The position numbers were made by a program, and so were the translations under genes. Under the pieces are notes generated by a model, which did not search any database, had not been told where the DNA came from, and saw only the letters and a program-made list of their open reading frames with translations. Below are positions 1 through 12,392 of a stretch of DNA of 64,000 nt, one piece after another (position 1 is the first letter of the stretch; each line of letters starts with the position of its first letter). This DNA is from Rhyzopertha dominica (taxonomy: Eukaryota; Arthropoda; Insecta; Coleoptera; Bostrichidae): positions 14,605,621-14,669,620 of the forward strand of contig QCXZ01000003.1 of NCBI GenBank assembly GCA_025024175.1, read 5' to 3'.

Positions 1-2620
1 GTTTTCGGTGTGACCGGCAGTGCTCTTCTTCTGGAAATCTTTTTACGTACGCAGCTTTCATTTTCTATACCTTGTCATTAAAAATAAATAAGTCGAGCTA
101 TCCATTTTACAGTTACATGTGAATTAGCCTGAACGCTTTTTTGCAAGTCGCGTCGTAAGTTTTAAACGCATTATAAGCACCCCTTAAAGCTGATAAATTT
201 CTCAAAATTTAAGATGACCCATTTTATAACCAATATACTTGGATTTACTTATATCCAATTTTATCAACCTAGTTGTTGACTTTGGCGATATCTTAGAATA
301 AAAGGTTATCGTATTTTATAGAATGAATAACCCATGTGTAGCTAATAATCTATCTGAGTACCAAACCAGCTAAGTAGTTGGCATATAATCGTAAATCCTT
401 AACACTTTCTTTCTCCTAATGCCTTCAAATGAATATTTTTCAACATATTTTCAGATTAACTGTCAAAAACAGATCAATTCATCATTCTTACTTTCTGAGA
501 ACCTAATTTAGTGTAACAAGTGTGCTCGTTAAAATTATTCAGACGCATGCAAATTCTAATAAGTCTACCGCATTCAAGTTTTTTTTGAATTCTCATCGGA
601 GAAAGTAAAAACAACGCAACGCGCTCCAACAGCAAACAATGCGCAAAACTTATAACCTTTGACAACAATTTTCATTTGTTTGGTTCCACTGATAGCAAAA
701 GATATTGCTACAACATTACGCATAATAGACATGCTTGACTGAAGTAATTAGACGCGTGCTAGATGCTACAGGTAGCTTATAGAACCGGTTACGTAGGTCT
801 GTAATCAGTTCCACTGCCATGGTCGGATTCCTCATAATGAACGTGAATTTAAGAGTGCGTCTAACAGCTGGCACTCTTTCACCGCTAGCCTGCGGCTATA
901 AAAGTTATGTGAATCAGATATGTTTAAAACCTGGCGTTAGGCATTTACTAATCAAATGGATTTTCTCATAACCAATAGTTTCGTTTATCTTGAAAATATT
1001 CATAGGCAACAGGCTTTTTACTTTCATTCGAAGCTTCAAGACCAGTTAGCTATTGATATTCTCGAAATTATACGTAGTTGTTATCAGGACTAAATTTGAA
1101 TAGCTAAACCATATTTTTCTCATTAATTTGACCATATGCCCATGCCGACTGCAACCAACATCATAATTTCTTTACATGTATATTCGAAAAGTTTTTAAAT
1201 CGCCTATCTTGGCGTATATGAGGAAAGCAAGATCTGTGCCGTGTTGTTTGCGTTGGGACTATAGCAGTGCTGAGGAGGCTTTATAAGCCGGAAGCAGCTA
1301 TCCATAGATTGTTTTGACGCAGACAACATGTTATAGACGTAATTTTGTTATTAAAAGAATATCAACTTCACTGTATCGAATTCCGCGGACGCATATATTT
1401 GTATCTAGCGTAGCATATCGCANGACGACGACTACCGAAACCGCCTTGTAGATGACTGCNGCCTNTTTCGGACAGGTAAATGACGATTCGTATTGCACCC
1501 TAAGCTCGTGTTATAATTTTTAATTTATGTAGTATAAGGGCAAAACTGTAAAACGTCAACATCAATCCTAAGCACAGTACATGGAATAAAAAACATATCA
1601 AATAAATAATTTTCTTTAATATTTTACAAATAATTTAAGACGCTAGTATATAGTCTATGCTTAGGTTTTTACTACACAATTATAATTAGTAAATATTATG
1701 AAATGAAGTAACTTAGGAAAAAAGCATATATTATGAAACATTAACTAATTCCAGGTAAAACTAAGATTTTGTTACTATAATTTGTGTTACTATTTTGGAA
1801 TTACTTTATTAATTGCTATGGGTTACGAAAATCTTGACAGAATATAATAATACTAATAGTTTTCTTAACCAGTAGACACTGCGAGTTTGAATGATTACAA
1901 ATGACGAGGGCGTTAGCCATAATTTGATTTGTTATGACACAGGTTACTATAATATACTTTAACCCACGTGTATATACAAAGCCTTATCTACATCTGTCCG
2001 TTTAAAAAAAACTCTACAAAATTTTAAATTAGCACTTTCCATTCATAATAAAAATTGACGAAGCTTTCTGAGTGTTGTGGCACCCGCTCAAATATGTTGT
2101 GAACAGCTTTTTGAATTCGAGTAATTTTTTGGTACAATTGTGCATTAACATTCTAATCCCAAAATTATAAATGATTTAGAAACGGAAAATCTGCCCTTGA
2201 AGAAGCTGTTGCAAATATTTTCTTTCTTCTTTTATCAGATACACCCAAGCTAACCAAATACGAAAATTTTTATAAACGGTTTATTGATTGATGAAGATCC
2301 ACTAAGAATAAAACAAAAGAAATAGTAATATTGGCCTTTCTTGAAGAATTATCAAATAAGTAAAAGTGCTCCAGTTTTTTTGGCTTTCCATTTAATGCTG
2401 AGAGTTACAAACTCAAGTGAGCAAAATGGTTATATTAGTATATTAAATAATTTAACTCATTTTTTTTAAAGTTGAAAGAATTCCATATAGGATGTTAAAT
2501 TTTTTCAAGGAAGCTGCAGCTAAGAAATGTATTGTCATATATTGAATTTTTTTAAAATTCATTAAATTAGATCGTTACACATTCTAGAACAGAACGTTTA
2601 CTAAACATGTCAGCATTTTT
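1..2620. other. Intergenic, AT-rich, nothing recognised
   Basis: No coding signal, RNA gene or clear repeat that I can support. Single Ns at 1423, 1460 and 1465. Confidence 0.6.
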
Positions 2621-2623
2621 GTG

Positions 2624-3030
2624 TCATTGCACTTCCCGCAAGCACCGAGTATAATGCTAGCGAAGCATTATGATGTATTAGCAAGTTGAGTATAAATACG
2701 CGGATAAATCGATCGTGAATAACTAGGACCCGGGAAATAACTTAGAGTACTACACAATGTAAAACGATTGTCCCTCTGGCAGGAGCTAGCCCTCCTAGCA
2801 CAATGTAAGTAACAAGGTAAAGTCTTAATTGTCATTCTAATGTATTTCTGTGTGCTACAATTATTAATGTTATTTTGTTAAATGTTTTACAGATCTCTTT
2901 GTTAATAAATAGCTGTACAGAACCTAAGTCGTATCTCTCCTGCCTTCGCCCCTAGTTCTTTGTTTCAGGTAATCACTAGCACAGCGGCGCACAACCCAAG
3001 TCCGAGGGTTGTGACAGTATTTTAATAAAG
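2624..3030 (+). repeat. Possible solo LTR or LTR fragment
   Basis: A run with the parts of a retrotransposon LTR: TGTCATTGCACTTCCCGCAA near the start, TATAAATACGCGG at about 2690, AATAAATAGC at about 2904 and a CT-rich stretch after it. It is followed by a perfect 8-bp stem hairpin (CACAACCC-AAGTCCGA-GGGTTGTG) at about 2991-3014. No second copy, no gag/pol and no target duplication are visible, so this is tentative. Confidence 0.3.
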
Positions 3031-3297
3031 ACAAAAACGTTTTAAATGTTTGATGACAGCTCCTTCTGACCTTCATACCAAGTACAAAGAATCTAGTGAG
3101 TTTTTTTTTTATTACTGTCGGAGGCATGAAAGAGTCAACATGGTTGAAGTAATGCAAAAATATTTTACACTGCATCGCCCTTGGTTACGAAGATGGTGAT
3201 TGCATAAAAGATCCCCTTGGTATAATAACATTTAGTGCAATGCTAAAAAAATTTCCAACTTTCCTTATTTACTATAAGCGCAAGAAAACGCAGGGCA

Positions 3298-3612
3298 TTG
3301 CTTTCGAACATCGTTAACTTCTTAGCAAATATTGAAGGAGACCTATTGACAATAAAGCACCGTGATGGATGGCGATCGAATACCATATGCGAGGTTTGCA
3401 TTAATAATTCTGTTGGAAACGAGAAAAAACCGGCTCAAAAATTCTTAGAGGAGGGATGCTACCAAGATATCAGCCTTCTTGGAAGAGAGCTTGCTATTCC
3501 TCATGTTATAACAGATGTTTCCCGACATCCCAACAAAATTAAAATGAGAATTCAGATCAGGTTTCGCGTTTTCTGTACTCTAAAAAGCAACTTTGGCAAA
3601 TACAGTATTTAA
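3298..3612 (+). CDS. Unrecognised 104-codon ORF
   Basis: Begins LSNIVNFLANIEGDLLTIKH and includes EKKPAQKFLEEGCYQDISLL and RELAIPHVITDVSRHP. The amino-acid composition looks protein-like and the local GC is above its surroundings, in contrast with chance ORFs nearby. The first codon is TTG and no ATG precedes it in frame close by, so it is more likely an exon or a transposon fragment than a whole gene. No known domain recognised. Confidence 0.3.
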   Translation: MLSNIVNFLANIEGDLLTIKHRDGWRSNTICEVCINNSVGNEKKPAQKFLEEGCYQDISLLGRELAIPHVITDVSRHPNKIKMRIQIRFRVFCTLKSNFGKYSI

Positions 3613-3615
3613 TTC

Positions 3616-4298
3616 CTTTGCAATATACATATAATTGTTCGCAGATTAAATGTAAAGTATCGCTAATACGCGATGTTTTACTTTTAGTATATATGCGTTA
3701 TTATATAAAACTACATCGAGTTGCAAAAATCTAGTAACGGAAAATTATTTTTACTTGCATATATGCATTATCCATATTATTACACTGACAAAAATACATA
3801 AACCAAATATAAAAAATGCAATATCGTGGTTACAATCCACATGACACCAATAGGGCGATATCTCCCTAATGGCCAAGTACTATCTAATTATCACTTAATG
3901 GAAGCCTATGTCTGTTAACAAAGTTGTAATAGCCTGGAACTAGATTGTTGCAACTGACAACCGCGCAGAGCAAATGTTTTTAGGAACGTCTTTCTCCAAA
4001 GAAGACCAAAATTCGTCTACTGCACATTCGAAGTCAAGTTATACGAGAAATTGAGTGAACTATACCACGTTGTTTTAGAAAAGCTAAATACGTATTTGGG
4101 CAGCTAGGTTGCTATCTACAGTAGAAGTAAATCGACTCTGTGAAATATTTGTCTGGATTAACCGCCAAGTTCTCAGCGGAAATGGAGATAGGTCAACAAA
4201 ACATCCTTATTTATACTATGCGATTTTACTCTTGAATAAATTTCATATTTAAGTAGTTAGAGCAAGGCAGGTCTCGGAATCGGAACTAAATCTAAATA
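3616..4298. other. Intergenic, nothing recognised
   Basis: AT-rich sequence without coding or repeat signals that I can name. Confidence 0.5.
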
Positions 4299-4306
4299 CA
4301 CTAAGG

Positions 4307-5520
4307 CAGAGATTCCCAAACTTTTTGGAGTCGCGGCGCCCTTGAATTATTTAAGGGTTATCTACAGCTCGCTAACGTAAGTTTAAAAATTAAATAAAAG
4401 AGGCGTAGTCATTAGCATTATCTAATTAAAATTCATACACTACAAAAATATAATAGACATACGGTGCATTATTACAAATCAAACTCATTAATTAAATTTA
4501 TTTTAGTAAAATTAAACATTCAATTTATAGGTTGGATGAGCTTGCTGGTTACTGCACAATTTTTCACTTCCTTTTGAACATTTATTTTCGATTTATACTT
4601 GCTCTTTATAAACACAACCGCCGAAAATCCATCTTCGCTTAAAAGAGCACATTCATCTTTTGTTGAAATCCAAAATTCGGGCAACTCCATGCTGAATCAT
4701 TTCGTTTTGAAAGTGTTATCGCAAGATAGCTCAATTAGATTCTCTTTTTCTGAGAAGTAAATTAGAGTGGAGCACCGGTATTAAAAGGATTTTCAATCCA
4801 TGTAAGCTTGCAGATATTCTCATTTTTAGAGTATTTCTCAAACCAGTTGTTATTAGGATGTACCAAACGTATAATGTGCGGTGAAAATATACAATGCAAA
4901 AGGAATAAAATATTTTTATTAAAAACACCAGAAGCTATTCCATACACATAGCCTATGATAACTAGAAGTATTTTTCTGCTTAGGAAGAAAATTTATGTTG
5001 AAAAAAAAAACAAAAGCGCCAAGCCATATCTGAGTTTAAAAGTTAAAAAGGTTGTNGATTGGTTAGTAGCCTGCGTCACTCTACTCAGAAGCTCCATTTC
5101 TAGAACACTCCAAGAAAATCGTCAGGTCAAGCATGTTAATGTGTTCTAATCGTCTGTATTTTTTCGCAGTGTTGCTTAGGAGGACTTTTCATGTTTTAGA
5201 AATAGCCTAAATTGTCGACTTGCTACTTGAGTTAATTTACATATCGCTAATAAGTTAAAAAGCTAACCGAATCCTGCAACGAAAACTAGACTATGTTCTA
5301 AAACTTTTGAAGGACGTCATCTAATTTAGGCTAGCATGCTGGTAAATTACTAAAAAAGCTTATTTATTTTAGTTCTGGAGTACTATAATCTCCATAGAGA
5401 CTTATCCTAGTTGAACTGAAAACAGGAGTAAAATTATGAATTTTTGCAACATTTCGCGGCGCCCCTGGGCAACCGCCACGGCTCCCCAGGGAGCCGCGGC
5501 GCACAGTTTGGGAACCACTG
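4307..5520 (-). mobile_element. hAT-type DNA transposon, internally deleted, with 8-bp target duplications
   Basis: Ends read CAGAGATTCCCAAAC (left) and GTTTGGGAACCACTG (right), an imperfect terminal inverted repeat (CAGWGRTTCCCAAAC type). They are flanked by identical 8-bp direct repeats CACTAAGG at 4299-4306 and 5521-5528. An 8-bp duplication and CAG-type ends are hAT features. GC-rich CGCGGCGCCC sequences lie just inside both ends. The interior keeps the 3' part of a transposase on the minus strand. At 1,214 bp it is far shorter than an intact hAT. Confidence 0.9.
4520..4750 (-). pseudogene. hAT transposase C-terminal remnant (ZBED5/Buster-like)
   Basis: Minus-strand reading gives EKENLIELSCDNTFKTK, an in-frame TGA, then ELPEFWISTKDE, CALLSEDGFSAVVFIKSKYK, SKINVQKEVKNC and a TGA at 4522-4520. 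This follows the C-terminal end of hAT transposases (ELSCD, EFWISVKNEYP, CE.GFSALV.IKTKYR). The part between STKDE and CALLSE is deleted and a stop interrupts the frame, so it is dead. Confidence 0.8.
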
Positions 5521-5528
5521 CACTAAGG

Positions 5529-8500
5529 TATCTTTATTTCTTTGAATAAATTTATGTAATAGGTGAACCAACCTAAAGGACTCTTTTATAAACTATAGAA
5601 AACACGAATCAAGCATAGGTTGTCGCTGGACAAAGTATTTAATATTAGCGTTTCAAATTAATGTTAAATTGAACACTTTAAATTAAGGACCATTTAGTGC
5701 CACTGAATATTTATCCAACGCAGCGGCGCATTTCAAATTAATGAAGCTGATATAATGTTTTTATTGCATTTGTAAACAGTTAAATTTAGCTGAACTAATG
5801 CACTACACCAGAAGATTTCTCAGTTTACAATGCGTAAACAGCACTACGATTCAAAGGAGCACTAAACACATTGTTTGAAGGTGCTTGGCTTTATAGTTAT
5901 TCAAGATTAGGACATTGTGATTGGGCTAGTTTTTAACCACACCAAATCCACATATTTGCTCGACCCCCAAAGTGTATTTGTCAAAGTAAGAGCAACATTT
6001 CCGTTCTACAAGTAGCATACATTCCCACGGAAGAAATACAAATTCGCAAAGCTGGAAACACTCACACTTTCATATTCTCTCATCCGCTTCCGACATGATG
6101 AGTTTGTGACTTGGAAAATATACAAATCTAGCTAGGTTTGCACCATTTGCGGCAATTATGGTCAATGTTGAAGTCACTCGAGATTGCGGTGTGAATAATA
6201 ATTAACGAATGGAAAGTGTTCCTGCTTAAGCTACATAATTACATGATCAACCGTATACAGTGCAAAATCGCTGCATTATCTTGAAATTGGTCCATTACGA
6301 TTGTAAAGATATTTCCAGATACGTTTATTAATATCAAAATAAATAAATTGAGCGTGTATTTAAACAGCTCATTAGTTGGTAATTGGAAGATAAAGGTGGA
6401 TCCAGTTCAATCTTAGGGTCTGTGCAATACATAAATAAGTACTGTACACCGATAAAATTTAGTACTAAAGTTGATCAAAATTTGCACTAATGTAAGTTTG
6501 TTTTCTCTAAACATTCAAATTCTAACAAATTAAACTAACTAATCACTAAACTAAAAATTGAATCAATATTAAATACACTGCGCCATCTATTTAGTGATTT
6601 TTTCATTAAGGAGATGCAAATGAAGAGTGTCATTCAATGAAAATTGCTTTAGAAAAATAAAGTTGTTGTTACAACTGAATTTCCCTCGGTATAGGGTTGC
6701 AAATAAGCATTTCATATTCTTACAGATAGCAGGTAATAGCAGGTAGTGCCCATTTTTAAAGTTTCCTATGTAAAATTGTCTTTTAGTAAACTGGAAAGAA
6801 TAATAAAATAAAAGTCAGCGGCTATGACTATATATAAAGGCGAGCAAATATTGTTACATAGACTTATAATGTTATAATGTAAGCTATCGCCCTACGTCAA
6901 CGACTATTTTGCAATCGATTTTAAACCGACTCTGTTGAGCTAAATACTCGAATATGATATCTATTTTAATAGTCTTATTATTAACTCAGCATGTTCATGT
7001 AGAAAATAAACTGGTAAACATAACCTTAACGACCACACAACGTTCACAGCAAATAGATACACCACAATTCAAGAATTACAGAGACAAAAATACCCACCGA
7101 CAATAACACAACACTTACACAAACTGATCCAGTTGTTTTAGCAAAATAATATTCAAAATTCCTGCTAACAAGAGAAATCTCAAATTTACGTGAAGAAAAG
7201 CACATATAGCTTTATCAGTTATTTGCCATAATAAATTTTTAAAAGTTATGCAAATACTTTCAAGATTTAAAATGAAAGACATGGGGCGCATATTCATGCG
7301 CCAATTATCTATTTTCATAGCAATGAAAAAATTTATAATCTTAATCATAATTATCGACAACCTGTATGGGGGTTAGGAATCTGCATGGCGTTATATTTAG
7401 ATTTCTTCATGGGACTAGGAGAAATTATTTTATACTTTCTAGTACAATTTAAAAGTACCTATGGCAAATTAAAAATATATTTTTTTATATCGGCACCATG
7501 CTTTCTAATTATCATCCCAAACAAAATTCTATACAGTTGTTTTAAGTTCTACTTACAAAAGGATATGACGTTTATATTTTCATTAAACACATGCTGTAAG
7601 CTTTTCTGTAGCCTGTAGATTTTAGTTGCGTGCCTACTACTGTTAAATGGAAAAAATGTAGATATCTTTCCTTCATTGAAACCTCAGCACATGTAAGTTT
7701 TAAGAATACACGTCATATATAATTATTAGACCACCTACTTTTAACGAAGTCAAGCAGCCTAAGTATGCGTGTAAAGAACCGCTCGCTTCTTTCACAGAAA
7801 CAATAAACGTGAGAAGAGAAATAGCAAGTACCCATAAAGCACATCTGCTACTGCCATAAAAAGCTGCGAAAAGTGAAATCTCTTTTATAAGATCATATAC
7901 GCACCTGGCATGTGATACGCAATTTGAAATAATATCTTACGCAATCATGAATATGCTCTGCATGTAACTAAATTTCACGTATCATATGTAAAAGCCATAA
8001 ATATACACGATGTACAAAATGTTTTCACCGACAGAAAATTACTTTCTTCATGTTGTAATTGTGTTACCGTCGTTGTCTAGTAACAGCATTTATTTACTCC
8101 CATGTCTACTATATAGACATAATGCTTGCATGCTACACGATTGCAGGAAGCAATTAATAATACTTACCCGTACAAAAATACAAGCACACTCTACGAGGGA
8201 TTACACCATTCGTCATTATTCATTGCATGCCTCAACACTTCACTAGCATGTCTAAGATGCTGCCATTTAACTTTCCTTATGGAGATTTCAAGCAATCAAA
8301 GCTATAAGCAAGCAATCTAAAGATCATACAAACCAAACAAAAATATGCTAGAACTCGGAGTAATTTAACATCTCGCAGGTATTATTTAATTCAGAACATG
8401 CACGTCTTAATCATGCAAGGAAGAACAGGAGGAATTATGCTTTCATTTCTCTATTACAATTTTATTAGTGTACAATATTTAAATTCATTACAAAAAATGA

Positions 8501-10000
8501 AGCTCGTATAATGATTATTCTCTAAGCTATCCTTTGTTTATTAAGTTCGTGTTGCTTTTGTTTAAGAAATATAATTTTTAGCCATGGTCGTGGTGGGTGC
8601 AGGTTTGAATCGCTCACTTATAAATAGTTGGCAGTTGTATGATTACAGAATAAACAAATACCTACGCACTCGGAGTAAACACCCTATATGATTTTAATAA
8701 ACCTTGCTTTACACTTCTGCTACAGAAGTTTCTTTTGTGCATCTGTTGTTGTGTTATCCATGTATACTTATTAAAGTATCAACATTTATTGTTCAAATCA
8801 CTGCAGTAAAATTGTATAATTACATACCAGCAAGCACCTTCAATTTTTTATCACCTTCGAAACGAAACAGAGGAAGTGTGTTTGTCAACTGGCGTAAGTG
8901 GATAAAGAAGAAAGAACGGTACTGCATGGTTGTAATCGGTTGTGTACATTATTTAGAAAGATTTTTTTTCTTCAAAATGTAAACTGCACATTCTATTCTC
9001 TCTATGAAGATTTTCACACATTCTATTAGGTCATCGCCACCAGACACTGTTGCTCACTGTTTAGCTCTGTATTAAATACCTACTAAGTCAAATTAATTAG
9101 AATGATCACTGCAACAACAAACCTTTGAATATTCTTTGGAAAGCTAAAAAACGTAGTTCTTCCAGCGTACCTACGTCTACTGTTGCACTGCATTACAGCA
9201 CAAACATGTACACTAATACTGCGATGCATTATTACATATTATAATAATCACCCAAAAGTGATGAAAACATACAAAACTTAAAATTAAAATACGTAATCTA
9301 CCAAACACGTCTGCAAATGATGGCGGTGAGCGGTTGACACTTGTCAGTCAGTGTGTCAGTAGGTATCCACCAAAGATGGCTGGACCTTAACCACACCCAG
9401 AGTGCTTATTCTGGTTGTTTTATTTTTCTGTGGTATGATTATGTCAATATATAGTTTGTGACATTTAGGTTTTATTTCAAAGGCATATGGATAAAATTTT
9501 TCACATATTCATTTATTAAAAATTGTACATACCTTGCCGTTGATATATCAGAAGTTAGCATTAGAGTTAACGAGAACAGCAGCTGTAGACTAGTGGTAAC
9601 AATACGGGTATTAATTTCTGACTTTGGTAACTTCATTAATTCTGAAACCAACTTAGGAATTGTGTAAAGTGCTTTTATTCGTAGAGGTTAAGGAGTGCAT
9701 ATTTTGTTGGTAATGAAGGGAGTTCACGTATGTACTTGCTTTATACTTACGTTAAGTTTCTTCTCGGTAATCCAGAAAAAGTAAAACTTTTTTTTTAATT
9801 CATCTGATGAGCTGCATGCGCCATATAATCCATTGTAGGAAGAACATTCAATATCAAATCTGAACTGAGTACACTGATTATGCAATGGTGCTCAAAATTT
9901 CGTCTGAAAATTCTTTAATTTCAATTTCAAATATTTTAGATTTTTTAGGTTTTTACAACTCAATCAGTTACCTTCCTAAAATGTCACAATTTTCATCCTC
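5529..10000. other. Intergenic, 4.5 kb without a supported gene
   Basis: AT-rich; ORFs are short and low in complexity. I looked for splice-bounded exons on both strands and support none. Confidence 0.5.
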
Positions 10001-10007
10001 TAATGTG

Positions 10008-10300
10008 TAGAGGGTGTTCCATTTTTGTTGTAATTTCACGGTATCTCGGTAACTATTAATCCGATTTCGGTTTGCACATTACTGTCGTACTTTTTGTTGC
10101 GAGTTGAACTGTACCATCGCCATTTTTGTGTAGCATTTTGTTTTAAAGCTTGGCCAACTCTTGATTAATGTAACATTGGAACATTTATTCAGTTCTCAAA
10201 ATTGCGCTTGGTGAGGTACAAAAAAATGTGAATATATTTTTTATAGTTATTTTGAATCCAGTGGAGTATTTTTTAGGGGGGTCACATTTTTGACATATAA
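10008..10300 (+). repeat. Probable transposon terminus, class unknown
   Basis: AGAGGGTGTTCCATTTTTGT followed by a moderately ordered stretch (CACGGTATCTCGGTAACTAT) looks like the outer end of a Tc1/mariner-like element, but no matching opposite end or coding part is nearby. Confidence 0.3.
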
Positions 10301-10705
10301 TAGGGATGGCAATTTCAATTAATATATCGATATATCCATTCATATGATATATCGCAAATCACATATCGATACATTCGATACATCGAAATAAATATATCGA
10401 ATATTACCGATATATCGGTAAAGAAAATTATGATAAATCATGGTATTTACAGTTAAACACATTACATTGAAAAACAACATAGATAATTCAGAATTTTTTA
10501 ATTTTTACACAAAAATAAAAGAATCAACATGTAAAAAATAATGTGTAATTTAGTTCCAATATTCTTTAGGAAGTGACTGCAAAAATAGTCTTTTTAAGTC
10601 TTTTTCCTGTTAAACGATTTCTGGTTTTTATGGCAGTAGCACCTGCTTTGGAAAATAATTGTTCACAGGGAACTGAAGTTGTAACTACACCTAAATATTA
10701 TTTGT
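10301..10705 (-). pseudogene. hAT transposase 3' end and terminus, decayed
   Basis: TAGGGATGGCAATTTC at 10301 resembles a hAT end and is followed by an ATATCGATAT-rich stretch common in such elements. The minus strand from about 10705 to 10550 reads YLGVVTTSVPCEQLFSKAGA, TAIKTRNRLTGKRLKKTIF, then after a one-base shift FLQSLPKEYWN and a stop. This matches the conserved hAT dimerisation region (Y...PATSVPSER.FSKAG, RNRL, LFL...P.EYW). Stops and the frameshift show it is inactive. Confidence 0.8.
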
Positions 10706-12380
10706 CTTCTTTTAACAAATTCGTAACTTGTATTTGTAGAAGCTGATTTTTTTACACTAACCTTTGCACCTACAAGCTACACATAAAACCACTTTTTGCT
10801 GAGTAAGCACATGTTAATACCGTAAACCAAATGTTTCTACTAACTTAGCACATTATCTATCTTACTCTTTATGTTACCTCTACTTATAAACCAACTAGTT
10901 TACTGCAGGTCTACCATCCCAGTAAATACATGAACTGAAGTAGTTACTGTTCAATTAGGAAGCTTGGAAATAAGCACGAGTTTTGCTAGATAGGTCTGAA
11001 GATCGTTTCGACCAAATAACGGTATTTTCACCATATTGCTCAGAATTCTGTCCACGTCCCTATGAAGGTCGAGTTTATAAGTTTGGTAATGTGAAATTCG
11101 TATTGGAGACGTAAATTTTTTTTCGCATATTTACCAAATGTTTTTACTGGTGTTGAAGTGTGTTTTTTTATTTCCATGTTTCAAAGTGTTGAGTTTTACA
11201 TTTTCTTTACCCACAGTAACACTATTTTACACAACTCGTTAAATCAAATATGATTAGAGTGCATCTTAAATTTAAGTCGTTTTAAAGAGGAATTGATACC
11301 AATTTGCTTGCACTGTCACTATGATTGAGTTAAATGTATTTTTAAACCTACTCAACATGATTACTGTTTAGTAATTCATTAAACTAAATGGAAGGTACTT
11401 GCACTAGATTAATTTACGAACTAAAAAATATATATGATTCTAGTATGAAAGATACAGAAATAGCTTTAGTTATTTGGCGAGGGACGTTCGCCCCAAAGCA
11501 TTCAAGAAATCCTGTCAGAATTTTAATTTCAATCTTATTCGATGTGATCATATTACTCCAGTACGTATAGCGGAGACAATATACCTCCCAAAATAGATTC
11601 CAAACTTTTGTACTTATTACGATGATCTTTCTACAAATAATTCGTAACTCGAAACTCTTTCTTAACTATTTAATAAATTACAGTTTCAACATAATGTTCA
11701 TCGTGTTGTTATAAGGTCCTACAAAACTTTAAGTGCATATTATATTGGATAAATTAATTCATCCATGATATTATCCCTTTTTATCACAGCAACGCCAATT
11801 TACTAATTAGGAATTATGCAACAATTGTAAAACGCGCTGTAATCTAATATGTTTTCGCTTTAAGACTAATTAAAGATAACCCTATCTACCTTTAAATGAA
11901 ACGAAACAATCTTAAAGATATTTCTTTGTACATCAATAAGTTAACAAATTAATATTATATTCTTATTCAAAACTATTGGATGTTTTATCACCTTATGTAC
12001 CAGCTTTTGCTCTGTCCCGGATCCCAGCAGCATCTTAGAGAGCAGCTGAAGCCGCGTTCGACTAAACGTACCCAAGTCAGGTACCGCCACTCGACCCACT
12101 ATCCCACAGAAGANAACGTGAGATCATCGCAAAACTCATGTGCGTGTCATTTCTGCATAACTACAGCGCTCGCTTACCACCACTTTTTCCCACAACTCCG
12201 AACAGATAATCGTTTACCATGATCCACAACAATTAGAGAAAGACGAAGAGGTTGGAAAGCCAAGCTTCTAAAAGAAATGAAAGCGCGGCCTCAACTCCTT
12301 CAGTGCCAATGTTAGCGGAGAAGAGCAAGGTCGACTACCCCTGAATGTGTTAGTGTTGGCGAATCGTAGCCAGTGATACA
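10706..12380. other. Upstream region of the cuticular gene
   Basis: Mostly AT-rich. The last 400 bases (about 12000-12380) are richer in GC and probably hold the promoter and 5' UTR, but I cannot place a TATA box or start site with confidence. One N at 12114. Confidence 0.4.
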
Positions 12381-12392
12381 ATGAGGGCAATT
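12381..12392 (+). CDS. Coding exon 1 of the cuticular gene (start codon, 4 codons)
   Basis: ATG AGG GCA ATT followed at once by GTAAGT. A 12-nt first coding exon that supplies only the start of the signal peptide is a common arrangement in insect cuticular protein genes. The 67-nt intron ends in TTGTTTTAG at 12459. Joining in phase 0 gives MRAIICLLYY, a good hydrophobic signal sequence. Confidence 0.85.
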
